Source: Brucella tritici (GTDB lineage: Bacteria > Pseudomonadota > Alphaproteobacteria > Rhizobiales > Rhizobiaceae). Taken from it: 64,000 nt of DNA. Location of the stretch: positions 143,884 to 207,883 of the forward strand of contig NZ_WBWA01000008.1 in NCBI RefSeq assembly GCF_008932295.1, given 5' to 3'. The notes beneath the pieces were generated by a model. It searched no databases. It was not told the DNA's origin and was given only the letters and a program-made list of their open reading frames with translations. Positions within the stretch are counted from its first letter, which is position 1, and each line of letters starts with the position of its first letter. Position numbers and translations under genes: made by a program. Shown piece after piece: positions 54,599-63,873 of this stretch.

Positions 54599-55930
54599 AT
54601 GCCGGGACCCTTTGTTGTTCCATTTCATGGAGATACCGAACTTCCTTCGGAGGTCGATGTCGTTGTCATCGGCGGTGGAATAATAGGTACTTCCACCGCG
54701 CTCGAACTTGTCGACAGTGGACTACGCGTCGCACTTTGTGAAAAGGGCGGCATCGGTCACGAACAATCAAGCCGTAACTGGGGGTGGGTGCGCATATCGC
54801 GCCGTGATCCGCGTGAAGTGCCACTAATGGCAGAGGCGATCCGCATCTGGCAAACGCTCGATAAACGTATCCAGCGTGATACCGGTTACAAGCGCTCCGG
54901 TATCATTTTTACTTGTGCAACCGACCAGGATTACGCCCAGCACGAACGCTGGAATGAGAATCTGCAGGGCTATCAACTTGAATCGCGCATGATCTCACGC
55001 CAGGAATTCGACCGGATGTTCCCCGGCTCGAAGCTTTCCATCAAAGGTGCGCTCTATACGGCAGCCGATGGCCGAGCTGAACCGCAAAGGGCAGCGCCCG
55101 CGATAGCGGAGGCTGCACGTGATCGCGGTGCCCACGTCATGACCGAATGCGCTGTGCGAGGCATCGACACCGCCGGTGGCAAAATCTGCGGCGTTGTTAC
55201 TGAACGCGGCTACATCAAGTGTCAGGCCGTTGTTCTTGCCGGCGGCGCTTGGTCCAATCTTTTCCTTGGCAACAAAGGCATCAGCCTGCCGCAGCTCAAA
55301 GTCATGAATTCGGTCCTGCGCACCAAGCCGATCGAAGGTGGACCCGAGCAAGCCATCTGGTCCAGCCACTTTGCGTTACGCAAACGCCAGGACGGAGGCT
55401 ACACCATTGCTTCGGGCCATGAAAACGTCGTTCCCATCGTGCCAAAATCCTTTCGATACGCTTTGGATTTTCTTCCGGCACTCAAGAAGGAATGGCGCTC
55501 GCTCAATCTTCGCCTCGGTTACCGGTTCCTCGACGAGGCGCGGCTCTCCAATAAATGGGCTTTGGATGAGCCAAGTCCGTTCGAATACAATCGCGTGCTC
55601 GATCCAAAACCCAATCAGCGCCTTTCAGACAATGCGCTGTCTCACGTCAAAAAGGCATTTCCGGCATTCGAAAAGGCTGAGATCGCCCAACGCTGGGCCG
55701 GATATATGGACGTCACGCCCGACGCTGTGCCTGTCATTTCTCCGCTGGAACAGATTCCGGGCTTCTTCATCGCAACCGGATTTTCGGGTCACGGCTTTGG
55801 GATTGGACCCGCGGCAGGAAAACTGATGGCCGACATGGTGCTCGGTCGTCCTCATCTGGTCGATGCCAAAGACTTCCGCTTCAACCGGTTCTCGGACGGT
55901 TCGAAGATCGAACTCATCAGCGGATTTTGA
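54599..55930 (+). CDS. FAD-dependent oxidoreductase, DAO family (sarcosine-oxidase-like)
   Basis: 443 residues. VVVIGGGIIGTSTALELVDSG is the FAD-binding Rossmann motif; SSRNWGWVRISRRDPREVPL and GGAWSNLFLGNKG fit sarcosine-oxidase beta-like/D-amino-acid oxidase-like proteins; ATGFSGHGFGIGPAAGKLMADMVLG closes the FAD site. It oxidises a secondary amine or N-methyl amino acid, or a D-amino acid. Situated after MarR and before the peptide-type ABC binding protein, so substrate is probably imported by that system. Confidence 0.85.
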   Translation: MPGPFVVPFHGDTELPSEVDVVVIGGGIIGTSTALELVDSGLRVALCEKGGIGHEQSSRNWGWVRISRRDPREVPLMAEAIRIWQTLDKRIQRDTGYKRSGIIFTCATDQDYAQHERWNENLQGYQLESRMISRQEFDRMFPGSKLSIKGALYTAADGRAEPQRAAPAIAEAARDRGAHVMTECAVRGIDTAGGKICGVVTERGYIKCQAVVLAGGAWSNLFLGNKGISLPQLKVMNSVLRTKPIEGGPEQAIWSSHFALRKRQDGGYTIASGHENVVPIVPKSFRYALDFLPALKKEWRSLNLRLGYRFLDEARLSNKWALDEPSPFEYNRVLDPKPNQRLSDNALSHVKKAFPAFEKAEIAQRWAGYMDVTPDAVPVISPLEQIPGFFIATGFSGHGFGIGPAAGKLMADMVLGRPHLVDAKDFRFNRFSDGSKIELISGF

Positions 55931-56025
55931 GTGTGAATGCCGACCGTTGGGCAGGGGCGGTCAAGTGAAAACCATGCCGAAACCGCCAAAAATAAAGGCA
56001 GAACGGCGAAACAAGGGGAAATTAA

Positions 56026-57684
56026 ATGTCAGAAAACAATAACAGTTTTACCCGGCCGACCCGTCGCCAAGCACTGATGATGCTGGGTGCAGCGGGACTG
56101 GCGACAGTTGCGACCCCCGGTCTCTTTGGTAGCAAAGCGCTGGCGCAAGAAGCCCGAAAAGGACAGGTAGTCGTCGGGTTTTCTCAAGAGCCAACGGTCT
56201 TCAATCCACATCTTCTTCATGTGGAAGTAGATGAAGGTGTGCATTTTGCAGTCTTTGACGCACTCTTCGACGTGGACGCGGAGGGCAAATTTTATCCGCT
56301 TTTGGCGAAGGAAGTTCCGACCGTTGAAAACGGCGGCATTTCAGCTGATGGCCTGAACTGGAAAGTCACGCTTCGTGATGATGTCAAATGGCACGATGGC
56401 AAGCCTTTTACTGCAGAAGATGTGAAGTTCACCCTCGAACTTTTGACAGATAAGGATTTCCGCAGTTGGCGCCGTACCGGACACGAACTGATCCGTGATC
56501 TTACCGTTGTATCGCCAACCGAAATTACCTGGCGCATGGAAAAGCCTCTCGCGCCCTATGCAGCAATTCTGGCATCGACCTTCATCGTTCCCAAGCATGC
56601 GTTTGACGGGGTCGCGGACAAGAACACCGCTCCATTTAACAACGCGCCCATCGGCACGGGCGCATTCAAATGGAAAAACCGCGTTGCTGGCGACAATATC
56701 GAACTGGAAGCCAATGCCGACTATTTTGGTGATGGTCCATATTTGGAACGTGTCATCATCAAGTACATTCCCGACCTGACCGTTCTGTATACTCAGTTCA
56801 AGACCGGTGATATCGACGTTGCAGGACTACAGTGGATCACACCCGATCATTATGCAGAAGCAAAAGATCTGCCGGGTAAAAATGTCGAAATATTCGGAAC
56901 AGCTGTCATCGAGTCGCTGACCCTCAACATGGATCGGCCATTCTTCAAAGATGCCGCCGTTCGCGAGGCCATGTATTTCGCGCTCGACAAGGCATCCATC
57001 ATCGATGCGCTTTATTACGGTTTGCCGCAGGTCACCGAGTCCTACATGCCTAAGGAATCCTATTACTACAATAGCGATCTCCCGGCGCATGAATACAATG
57101 TAGACAAAGCCAAGGAATTGCTCGACCAGGCCGGTTGGAAGCCGGGTGCGGACGGTATCCGCGAAAAAGACGGAGTACGCTTGGCATTCAGCAATTCGAC
57201 CACATCCGGCAATCATCTCCGTGAGCAGGCTCAGCAGTTCATTCAGCAATCGTTCCGGGAAATCGGCATTGATATGAGCATCAGCAATCTGCCCCCAGCT
57301 GTCATGTGGGGCGAGTACTGGATGATGTCGAAATTCGATTCCGTGCTGGTGGGACTAACACCACTAACCGGGCCAGATCCGGACTGCTCCGACTTTTTCC
57401 GATCCACAGCCTCGCCAGCAAAAGGCGGTACGGGTCAGAACACCTGGGTCTATTCCAACAGCGAAGTTGACGCCTTACTCGATAAGGGCGGGCAACTGTT
57501 TGTCCCGGAAGAGCGCCGTGCGGTCTATCTCAATATCCAGGAACTGATCCGCAAGGACCTACCGATGCTGCCGATGTTCCAATATGCAACAGTTCGCGGA
57601 CGTAAAGCTGGCATGGAAGGTTTCCAGGGCAACATCAATAATCGCATTGACACCTGGAACATCCGCAGCTGGCGCTGGGCCTGA
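56026..57684 (+). CDS. Peptide/opine-type ABC transporter binding protein (Tat-exported)
   Basis: 552 residues. A Tat signal (TRRQALMMLGAAGLATVA, to about residue 40) precedes the SBP family 5 fold, GKFYPLLAKEVPTVENGGIS, TVLYTQFKTGDIDVAGLQWI, and RDDVKWHDGKPFTAEDVKFTLELL. Such proteins bind dipeptides, opines, or other N-substituted amino compounds. GGGG AAATTAA precedes the ATG. The following hairpin (57711-57743) may raise its mRNA level above the permeases. Confidence 0.9.
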   Translation: MSENNNSFTRPTRRQALMMLGAAGLATVATPGLFGSKALAQEARKGQVVVGFSQEPTVFNPHLLHVEVDEGVHFAVFDALFDVDAEGKFYPLLAKEVPTVENGGISADGLNWKVTLRDDVKWHDGKPFTAEDVKFTLELLTDKDFRSWRRTGHELIRDLTVVSPTEITWRMEKPLAPYAAILASTFIVPKHAFDGVADKNTAPFNNAPIGTGAFKWKNRVAGDNIELEANADYFGDGPYLERVIIKYIPDLTVLYTQFKTGDIDVAGLQWITPDHYAEAKDLPGKNVEIFGTAVIESLTLNMDRPFFKDAAVREAMYFALDKASIIDALYYGLPQVTESYMPKESYYYNSDLPAHEYNVDKAKELLDQAGWKPGADGIREKDGVRLAFSNSTTSGNHLREQAQQFIQQSFREIGIDMSISNLPPAVMWGEYWMMSKFDSVLVGLTPLTGPDPDCSDFFRSTASPAKGGTGQNTWVYSNSEVDALLDKGGQLFVPEERRAVYLNIQELIRKDLPMLPMFQYATVRGRKAGMEGFQGNINNRIDTWNIRSWRWA

Positions 57685-57710
57685 TCCTTCTCACCGCGCC
57701 TTCATTGCTT

Positions 57711-57743
57711 CGGAGCATGAACACACCGTTTGTTCATGCTCCG
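57711..57743 (+). terminator. Strong intercistronic hairpin after the binding protein gene
   Basis: CGGAGCATGAACA and TGTTCATGCTCCG pair perfectly (13 bp) around CACCGTT, 27 bases after the stop. There is no T-run, so it probably protects or attenuates the transcript instead of ending it. Confidence 0.65.
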
Positions 57744-57830
57744 GCAAGAATAACACCAAGCGACCCGGCCCGCCCCCCGACCTATTAGTCGACGTGCCGG
57801 ATAATTCGCCCGCTTCCGGCGGAGGTATCT

Positions 57831-58781
57831 ATGTTTTTTTACACTCTACGACGACTCTGGCAGAGCTTGATACTGCTCGTCATCGTTTCCGTCATCGGCT
57901 TTATGGTGCTTAATCTCGCACCCGGTGGTCCCCTGTCACAATACACACTGACACCCGGGATGACCAAGGAAGCTCTGGACAGAATTGCAGAACAGATGGG
58001 ACTAAACCGCCCTCTTCCCGTTCAGTACCTAGACTGGCTGTGGAGACTTTTGCAGGGTGATTGGGGCAGTTCTTATCGCGATGGCCGACCCGTGCTTCAG
58101 ATCATAACCGAACACCTTTGGGCAACCTTGCTGCTGATGGGTGGGTCGACTCTTCTCTCTATTCTGATTGGAACATGGCTGGGCGTTCACACGGCACTCA
58201 AACGCGGCTCGGTCTTCGACTACGTCGCAACTATTGCGGCGATGATTGCTCTGTCGATACCGACTTTCTGGTTTGGTCTTGTGGCGATTTATATTTTCTC
58301 GCTGAAACTGCAATGGCTGCCGGCCGGCAACATGTTCACTATCGGTGACGGATCGTTTCTCGACTACGTCAAGCATCTGATCTTGCCCAGTTTGGTATTG
58401 GCGCTCGTCAATGTCGCGATTTGGAGCCGCTATATGCGCAGCGCCACGTTGGATGTCATCCACCAGGACTTCATTCGTACCGCGAAAGCCAAGGGCCTGA
58501 CGTCCCGACGCATCCTGATCAAACATGTACTCGGCAATGCCATGGTTCCCATGATCACCCTTGCTGGTGTTCAGTTGCCGACCATTCTGGGTGGCGCACT
58601 AGTCACCGAAACCGTGTTCACATGGCCGGGCATGGGGCGTCTTTTCCTCGATAGCCTTGGATACAACGACTACCCGGTCGTGATGGGCTTGCTGATGTTT
58701 TCAGCCGTTCTCGTTCTGATCGGCAACTTCGTCGCCGATCTGCTCGTGGCCTTTGTCGACCCGCGCGTCAGACTGGATTGA
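57831..58781 (+). CDS. Dipeptide-type ABC permease (DppB-like)
   Basis: 316 residues, six helices. MFFYTLRRLWQSLILLVIV, the large periplasmic loop after helix 1, and the EAA loop RTAKAKGLTSRRILIKHVLGNAMVPMI fit DppB. It follows GGAGG. It forms a permease pair with the next gene. Confidence 0.92.
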   Translation: MFFYTLRRLWQSLILLVIVSVIGFMVLNLAPGGPLSQYTLTPGMTKEALDRIAEQMGLNRPLPVQYLDWLWRLLQGDWGSSYRDGRPVLQIITEHLWATLLLMGGSTLLSILIGTWLGVHTALKRGSVFDYVATIAAMIALSIPTFWFGLVAIYIFSLKLQWLPAGNMFTIGDGSFLDYVKHLILPSLVLALVNVAIWSRYMRSATLDVIHQDFIRTAKAKGLTSRRILIKHVLGNAMVPMITLAGVQLPTILGGALVTETVFTWPGMGRLFLDSLGYNDYPVVMGLLMFSAVLVLIGNFVADLLVAFVDPRVRLD

Positions 58782-58790
58782 GGGAACACA

Positions 58791-59678
58791 ATGAACACGT
58801 CAGTACAAGCCATTCCCAACCTCGATCATCCTCGCTGGTGGAAAAGCCGCGTGGTTCGGCGCTTTATGAAGAACAGATTGGCACTCGTGGGCCTAGGCAT
58901 GATCTTACTGCTCACGCTTGCCTGTATCATCGGACCTTATCTGTTACCGTTCGACGAACTTTACATTGACTTGAGAGCGCGCTTCGCTCCTCCTGGTACA
59001 GGTGCGCATATTTTCGGAACAGACCCTCTGGGGCGAGATATAGCTGCACGACTATTCCAGGCGGGAAGAATATCATTGCTCGTCGGCTTTTCGGCAATGG
59101 TACTCTCAACCTGTATCGGAGCCGTGGTCGGCGTCGTTTCGGGCTATTATGGGCGGTTTTTGGGAACGGCATTAATGCGCGTCGTCGATGCCTTCCTGTC
59201 CTTCCCTTCCATATTTCTGCTGCTGGCTCTCGCTGCGTTCGTCAAACCGAGCCCACTGATGATCACCGTCATCATCGCAGTAACCAGCTGGATGGAAGTT
59301 GCGCGTATCGTGGAAGCAGAAACGCGCTCTCTGCGTGATCGCGACTTCATCCTCGCGGCGAAAATGCTGGGGCTGCGTGGACGCTGGATCATGTTTCGGG
59401 AAATTCTGCCCAATATCGTCGGGCCAATCATCGTAGCCGCAACGCTTACCATTGCGCGGGCAATCCTTCTGGAAGCCTATATCAGTTTCTTGGGTTATGG
59501 CATTCAGCCTCCCCTTCCAAGCTGGGGCAACATGCTCAATGGCGCACAGCAATACCTCACCTCGGCGCCATGGCTCGCAATCGTACCAGGTGTGGCCATC
59601 ACTGTCGCCGTTGCCGGTTTCAACTTTGTCGGCGACGGACTGCGAGACGCACTGGATGCGCGTTCCGACCAGGGCTGA
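58791..59678 (+). CDS. Dipeptide-type ABC permease (DppC-like)
   Basis: 295 residues with an N-terminal cytoplasmic segment and six helices. HIFGTDPLGRDIAARLFQAGRISLLVGF and the EAA loop AAKMLGLRGRWIMFREILPNIVGPII are DppC hallmarks. It starts 9 bases after the dppB-like stop (GAGGGAA upstream). Confidence 0.92.
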   Translation: MNTSVQAIPNLDHPRWWKSRVVRRFMKNRLALVGLGMILLLTLACIIGPYLLPFDELYIDLRARFAPPGTGAHIFGTDPLGRDIAARLFQAGRISLLVGFSAMVLSTCIGAVVGVVSGYYGRFLGTALMRVVDAFLSFPSIFLLLALAAFVKPSPLMITVIIAVTSWMEVARIVEAETRSLRDRDFILAAKMLGLRGRWIMFREILPNIVGPIIVAATLTIARAILLEAYISFLGYGIQPPLPSWGNMLNGAQQYLTSAPWLAIVPGVAITVAVAGFNFVGDGLRDALDARSDQG

Positions 59679-59716
59679 GACACTTTAAACCACCAATCAA
59701 CCAAAGGACTGGATTC

Positions 59717-60064
59717 ATGAGCCTTACAATCTACCACACCGCCGATGATATCGATTTCAAACCGAGCCGCCCTGCGGAAGGTCGCGATAGCGGTTCCGAT
59801 GCGCGTATGATTTGGGAAGACGACATCGAAAACGGCACCAAGGTCGCTGTATGGAAGGCGGAACCCGGCCTTTACGCCTATCCGGCGCGTGATCTTGATG
59901 AAACTTTCGTTATCATCGAAGGCGAAGCCATGTGCAGCCTTGATGGTTCTAAACCGGTCAAGGTCTCAAAAGGCTCAATCGTGCGTATCGCCAAAGGTGT
60001 GGCCATAACGCTCGACGTACTCACCCCTCTGCGCAAGGTGGCAACCGTCGTTCCCAAGCCCTGA
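59717..60064 (+). CDS. Small cupin-domain protein (EutQ/DUF861-like)
   Basis: 115 residues. A single cupin barrel: WEDDIENGTKVAVWKAEPG, ARDLDETFVIIEGEAMCSLDG, KGSIVRIAKGVAITLDVL. Metal ligand residues resemble the DUF861 group (ureidoglycine aminohydrolase, EutQ). Its catalytic function is unknown. It sits between the permease and aldehyde dehydrogenase genes of one transcription direction. A strong hairpin follows. Confidence 0.8.
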   Translation: MSLTIYHTADDIDFKPSRPAEGRDSGSDARMIWEDDIENGTKVAVWKAEPGLYAYPARDLDETFVIIEGEAMCSLDGSKPVKVSKGSIVRIAKGVAITLDVLTPLRKVATVVPKP

Positions 60065-60073
60065 CCTGTGAGT

Positions 60074-60115
60074 TTTAAGTCCCGGCAGACATGCAAAGGT
60101 CTACCGGGACTTAAA
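60074..60115 (+). terminator. Strong intercistronic hairpin after the cupin gene
   Basis: TTTAAGTCCCGG-C-AGAC pairs with GTCT-A-CCGGGACTTAAA: a 16-bp stem with one mismatch and an 8-base loop, between the cupin and aldehyde dehydrogenase genes. No U-run follows, so terminator or mRNA-stability role is unresolved. Confidence 0.65.
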
Positions 60116-60170
60116 GCAGTGTCGCTTAAAACGACCAGGCAGAAGACTAATTCTCTGGAGGAGTTCAATC

Positions 60171-61643
60171 ATGGCATCCAAACGATCTGTTTCCGCAAAT
60201 TTTTCCTCGCAGCCTCTCGATTATCAAAACTATGTCGATGGTGCCTTTACTGGCATCGCCGACAATTACGTCGATGTGTTCAATCCCGCGACGGGCGACC
60301 TGCTGGGGCGCGTTCCGGACGCATCGGAAGCTGATATCGATCACGCTGTCAAAGCGGCCCGAAAGGCGCTTTCCTCCTGGGAGAAACGTCCCGCTATCGA
60401 ACGCGCTCAATACCTGCGCCAGATTTCGGCGAAGATTCGGGAACACCGCATTGAGCTTGCCGATGTCATCATCAAGGAACAAGGCAAGACGGCTGGCCTC
60501 GCCCAGGTTGAAGTTGACTTTACCGCCGACTATATCGACTATATGGCAGAATGGGCACGCCGTCTCGAAGGCGAAATCCTGACCAGTGATCGCCCGAACG
60601 AGACAATGCTATTGCTACGCAAGCCAATCGGCGTGGTCGCGGGTATCTTGCCCTGGAACTTTCCGTTCTTCCTCATCGCGCGCAAACTGGCCCCCGCACT
60701 CATTACGGGAAATACGATTGTCATCAAGCCCAGCGAAGAAACGTCCATCAACGCCTTCATCTTTGCGCAGCTCGTGGCCGAAACCGATCTGCCCGCAGGT
60801 GTGTTCAACTTGGTAGGCGGTCGCGGCGCATCCTCGGGCGAAGCGCTCGTCAATCATCCGGACGTGGATCTGATCACCTTTACCGGCAGCGTTGCGACTG
60901 GTTCGCACATCATGCAGGCCGCAGGAAAAAATCTGACACGCGTTAATCTCGAACTGGGTGGCAAAGCACCGGCGATTGTTTTGGCCGATGCCAATCTCGA
61001 TCTTGCCGCCAAAGCCATCTACGATTCACGTGTCATCAATACCGGACAGGTTTGCAACTGTGCCGAGCGGGTCTATGTGGAGCGTCCGGTTCACGACTCG
61101 CTGGTGGAAAAGCTCAAAGCTCTCTTTGAAGCAACCCGATATGGCGACCCATCGCAAGAAACCGACCTAGAGATGGGTCCACTGATCAATCAGGCCGGTC
61201 TCGACAAGGTTTCCCGGGCCGTTGAAACAGCGGTAGCTGATGGCGCAAAAATTGTCACTGGCGGGAAGATTGCAGACCGACCGTCGGGCTTCCACTACGA
61301 ACCGACACTGATCGTCAACGCACAGTCCCACATGGACATCATGCGAAAAGAGACGTTTGGCCCCGTGTTGCCAATCCAGATCGTCGATAGTCTCGATGAA
61401 GCAATCGAGCTTGCCAATGACTCCGACTATGGCCTGACTTCGTCCATCTACACATCCAATCTCAATGCCGCGATGAAGGCCAGCCGTGAACTCAAATTCG
61501 GTGAAACTTATATCAATCGCGAAAACTTCGAAGCGATGCAGGGCTTTCACGCGGGTCGCCGCAAATCCGGCATTGGTGGCGCCGACGGCAAGCATGGGCT
61601 GTATGAATTCACCGAAACGCATGTGGTCTATATTCAGGGCTAA
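60171..61643 (+). CDS. Aldehyde dehydrogenase (AldA-like, lactaldehyde/glycolaldehyde type)
   Basis: 490 residues. NAD site FTGSVATGSHIM, catalytic Glu in LELGGKAPAIVL and catalytic Cys in NTGQVCNCAERVYV, a pattern close to E. coli AldA. It oxidises a short hydroxy-aldehyde to the acid with NAD+. Adjacent FAD amine oxidases would supply aldehydes. GGAGGAG lies before the ATG. Confidence 0.9.
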   Translation: MASKRSVSANFSSQPLDYQNYVDGAFTGIADNYVDVFNPATGDLLGRVPDASEADIDHAVKAARKALSSWEKRPAIERAQYLRQISAKIREHRIELADVIIKEQGKTAGLAQVEVDFTADYIDYMAEWARRLEGEILTSDRPNETMLLLRKPIGVVAGILPWNFPFFLIARKLAPALITGNTIVIKPSEETSINAFIFAQLVAETDLPAGVFNLVGGRGASSGEALVNHPDVDLITFTGSVATGSHIMQAAGKNLTRVNLELGGKAPAIVLADANLDLAAKAIYDSRVINTGQVCNCAERVYVERPVHDSLVEKLKALFEATRYGDPSQETDLEMGPLINQAGLDKVSRAVETAVADGAKIVTGGKIADRPSGFHYEPTLIVNAQSHMDIMRKETFGPVLPIQIVDSLDEAIELANDSDYGLTSSIYTSNLNAAMKASRELKFGETYINRENFEAMQGFHAGRRKSGIGGADGKHGLYEFTETHVVYIQG

Positions 61644-61656
61644 CAGCATTCGAGCG

Positions 61657-61680
61657 AGGGCCGCAGATTTTGCGGCTCTC
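61657..61680 (+). terminator. Hairpin after the aldehyde dehydrogenase gene
   Basis: GCCGCA and TGCGGC around GATTT, extended by GAG and CTC. No T-run. Confidence 0.5.
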
Positions 61681-61754
61681 TCCAGGATGCAAAGCATCCC
61701 AACAAAAAGAGGCTTCCAAGCCCCTCACACTACAATTGATTTTCGGGAACAACG

Positions 61755-63392
61755 ATGATGCAGAGCACAGTTTCAGCTACGGACAACAGCAAGTCGGTCA
61801 ATGCTATTTTATCAGTGCGTAATTTAAGCATTGGGCTGCCCAAGGGCATGGACAGGCAATTCGCTGTTCGCGATATTTCCTTCGAGCTCCGGGCGGGTGA
61901 AATCCTGTGCATCATCGGCGAATCCGGTTCTGGAAAATCAGTCACCGCAAATACGATCATGGGGCTGCTACCATCCACCATGCAAATATCAGGAGGCGAA
62001 ATCGACTTCAGGGGGTCGGACCTCCTCAAAATGCCTGAGCGTCAGCGCAGGCTTTTGCGTGGAAGATCTGTATCGATCATATTTCAAGATCCTTTGTCGT
62101 CCCTCAACCCATTGATGACTATTCGCGACCAGATCGAGGAGGTTCTTGTCGCCCATGATTATGGTGACGCTGCGAAACGCAAGGCCAAAATTGTGGAACT
62201 TCTGACCGAAGTTGGACTGCCTGACCCGGAAGTCATTCAACACCAATATCCGTTCCGACTGTCGGGTGGACAGCGTCAGCGTGTCATGATCGCTATGGCT
62301 TTGGCGCTCGACCCCGATGTCCTGATCGCTGACGAACCCACGACAGCACTCGATGTTACGACGCAAGCGCAGATTTTGGACCTCATACGCAAGATTCAAA
62401 AACGTAAAGGCATGAGTGTCATGTTTATCACGCACGACTTCGGCGTGGTTTCTGAAATCGCCGACAGCGTGATCGTGATGGAAAAGGGCAATCTGGTTGA
62501 ACAAGGTTCTGCCGCAGACGTGCTCGTGAACCCGAAGCACCCTTACACCCAGCGCCTCATCGCAGCCGTTCCTCATATGCGCGAGGACGATAGAACAGTC
62601 GCCGGACAATCAGATATTATACTTGAAGCATCCAAACTGACGAAGACCTATCACGTTGGTTCAGGCATGTTTGGCCGAAAGCGTGTCGTACCGGCACTTC
62701 AAGAAGTAAGTTTCACTTTAAAGCGGGGACAAACTCTGGGTGTCGTTGGCGAAAGCGGCTCAGGAAAAAGCTCTCTCGGACGGGTTCTCATGAAACTGAC
62801 GGACCTCGATTCTGGAAACATTTTCTTCGAGGAGAAAGATATTGCTCCACTATCGGAAGCGGAGTTTCGTCCGCTTCGCCCCCGCATCCAAATGGTATTT
62901 CAAGACCCCTTCGCTTCCCTCAATCCGCGTCATACAATCGGTATGTCCCTGATGGTGGGTCCTATCGCCCATGGGCAAGAACCCAAAGGGGTTCGCAAGC
63001 GTGCACTGGAAACACTCGAACTGGTCGGTCTTGATCGCGGCGCCATGGAACGATTTCCGCACGAGTTCTCAGGCGGGCAGAGACAACGCGTCGGCATTGC
63101 ACGCGCCCTTATGCTCGACCCCGAAATTCTGATTGCCGACGAAGCGGTTTCTGCCCTCGACGTCTCGATACAGGCCCAGATACTTGAATTATTGCAAAAA
63201 GTGCAGAAGGACCGTGACCTTGCGATTATCTTCATCACGCACGACTTGCGGGTTGCCAGCCAAATTTGCGATGATGTTTTAGTCATGCATCGTGGTACAG
63301 TCGTGGAATCTGGTCCGCCGAGCCGAATTTTCGGCAATCCGGCCAATACCTACACTCGCAGTCTGGTTGCTGCGATTCCAGGACTTCACTAA
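61755..63392 (+). CDS. Dipeptide-type ABC ATPase, two fused domains (DppD-DppF-like)
   Basis: 545 residues. Domain 1 (about 15-270): Walker A GESGSGKSVTANTI, signature [15 protein letters not shown], Walker B VLIADEPTTALDV. Domain 2 (about 285-540): Walker A GESGSGKSSLGRV, signature [15 protein letters not shown], Walker B ILIADEAVSALDV, in which Ala replaces the usual Pro of DEP. One chain supplies both ATPases of the importer whose binding protein and permeases are encoded upstream. An identical 127-bp segment of domain 2 occurs inverted at the window end. Confidence 0.92.
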   Translation: MMQSTVSATDNSKSVNAILSVRNLSIGLPKGMDRQFAVRDISFELRAGEILCIIGESGSGKSVTANTIMGLLPSTMQISGGEIDFRGSDLLKMPERQRRLLRGRSVSIIFQDPLSSLNPLMTIRDQIEEVLVAHDYGDAAKRKAKIVELLTEVGLPDPEVIQHQYPFRLSGGQRQRVMIAMALALDPDVLIADEPTTALDVTTQAQILDLIRKIQKRKGMSVMFITHDFGVVSEIADSVIVMEKGNLVEQGSAADVLVNPKHPYTQRLIAAVPHMREDDRTVAGQSDIILEASKLTKTYHVGSGMFGRKRVVPALQEVSFTLKRGQTLGVVGESGSGKSSLGRVLMKLTDLDSGNIFFEEKDIAPLSEAEFRPLRPRIQMVFQDPFASLNPRHTIGMSLMVGPIAHGQEPKGVRKRALETLELVGLDRGAMERFPHEFSGGQRQRVGIARALMLDPEILIADEAVSALDVSIQAQILELLQKVQKDRDLAIIFITHDLRVASQICDDVLVMHRGTVVESGPPSRIFGNPANTYTRSLVAAIPGLH

Positions 63393-63873
63393 GTCAGATG
63401 CTGGCCTACCCTCTCCTGTCAAAACCGGCATTGTTAGCGATGGCGTTAACTCGTGCTGCCATGGTCGGAAGATTTTGCAGAAGGAAGCCGCGGTCAAAGT
63501 TTTCGGACACACCCTATCCGTCAATCGATGAAGCTATTTTCGGTTCGCGGGGCTTGACCTTTAACTTCTTTAGACATGGTCTCTCTTCGAGCGGTTGACC
63601 GTTAGTGTTTTGGTTAATGATTTACAAATATAACACTGATTTTATTTATTTTTTGCCTCGAACTATGTTCATCCCCCATTCAGTTCGCCCCCGATATGTT
63701 GCGGACAACAAAGGAGGTGGCATGAAAGAGGTCGCGCTCACTGGAAGAACGGATCGCTGAGATGCAGATGATTTTGGGACAGTCACGTTTTGTGCCGTTT
63801 GGCTTACCTTATTGGGGTTTGAAACGCTTCAATGAAGGAGAGCAAAACGTGACTGCACTTTATGATTACCACA
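63393..63873. other. Gene-poor stretch between the fused ATPase and its inverted copy
   Basis: No intact gene. At 63710-63720 AAAGGAGGTGG precedes an ATG (63722) that reads only 12 codons; shifting one base gives KRSRSLEERIAEMQMILGQ, which looks like the start of an unidentified coding region, so a frameshifted fragment is possible. The remainder (63393-63700) shows nothing recognisable. Confidence 0.4.
63780..63855. mobile_element. 76-bp inverted-repeat element, possible MITE-like remnant
   Basis: CAGTCACGTTTTG (63780-63792) and CAAAACGTGACTG (63843-63855) are perfect 13-bp terminal inverted repeats. It lies beside the point where the inverted ATPase copy loses homology. No transposase and no clear target duplication are seen. 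Confidence 0.4.
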
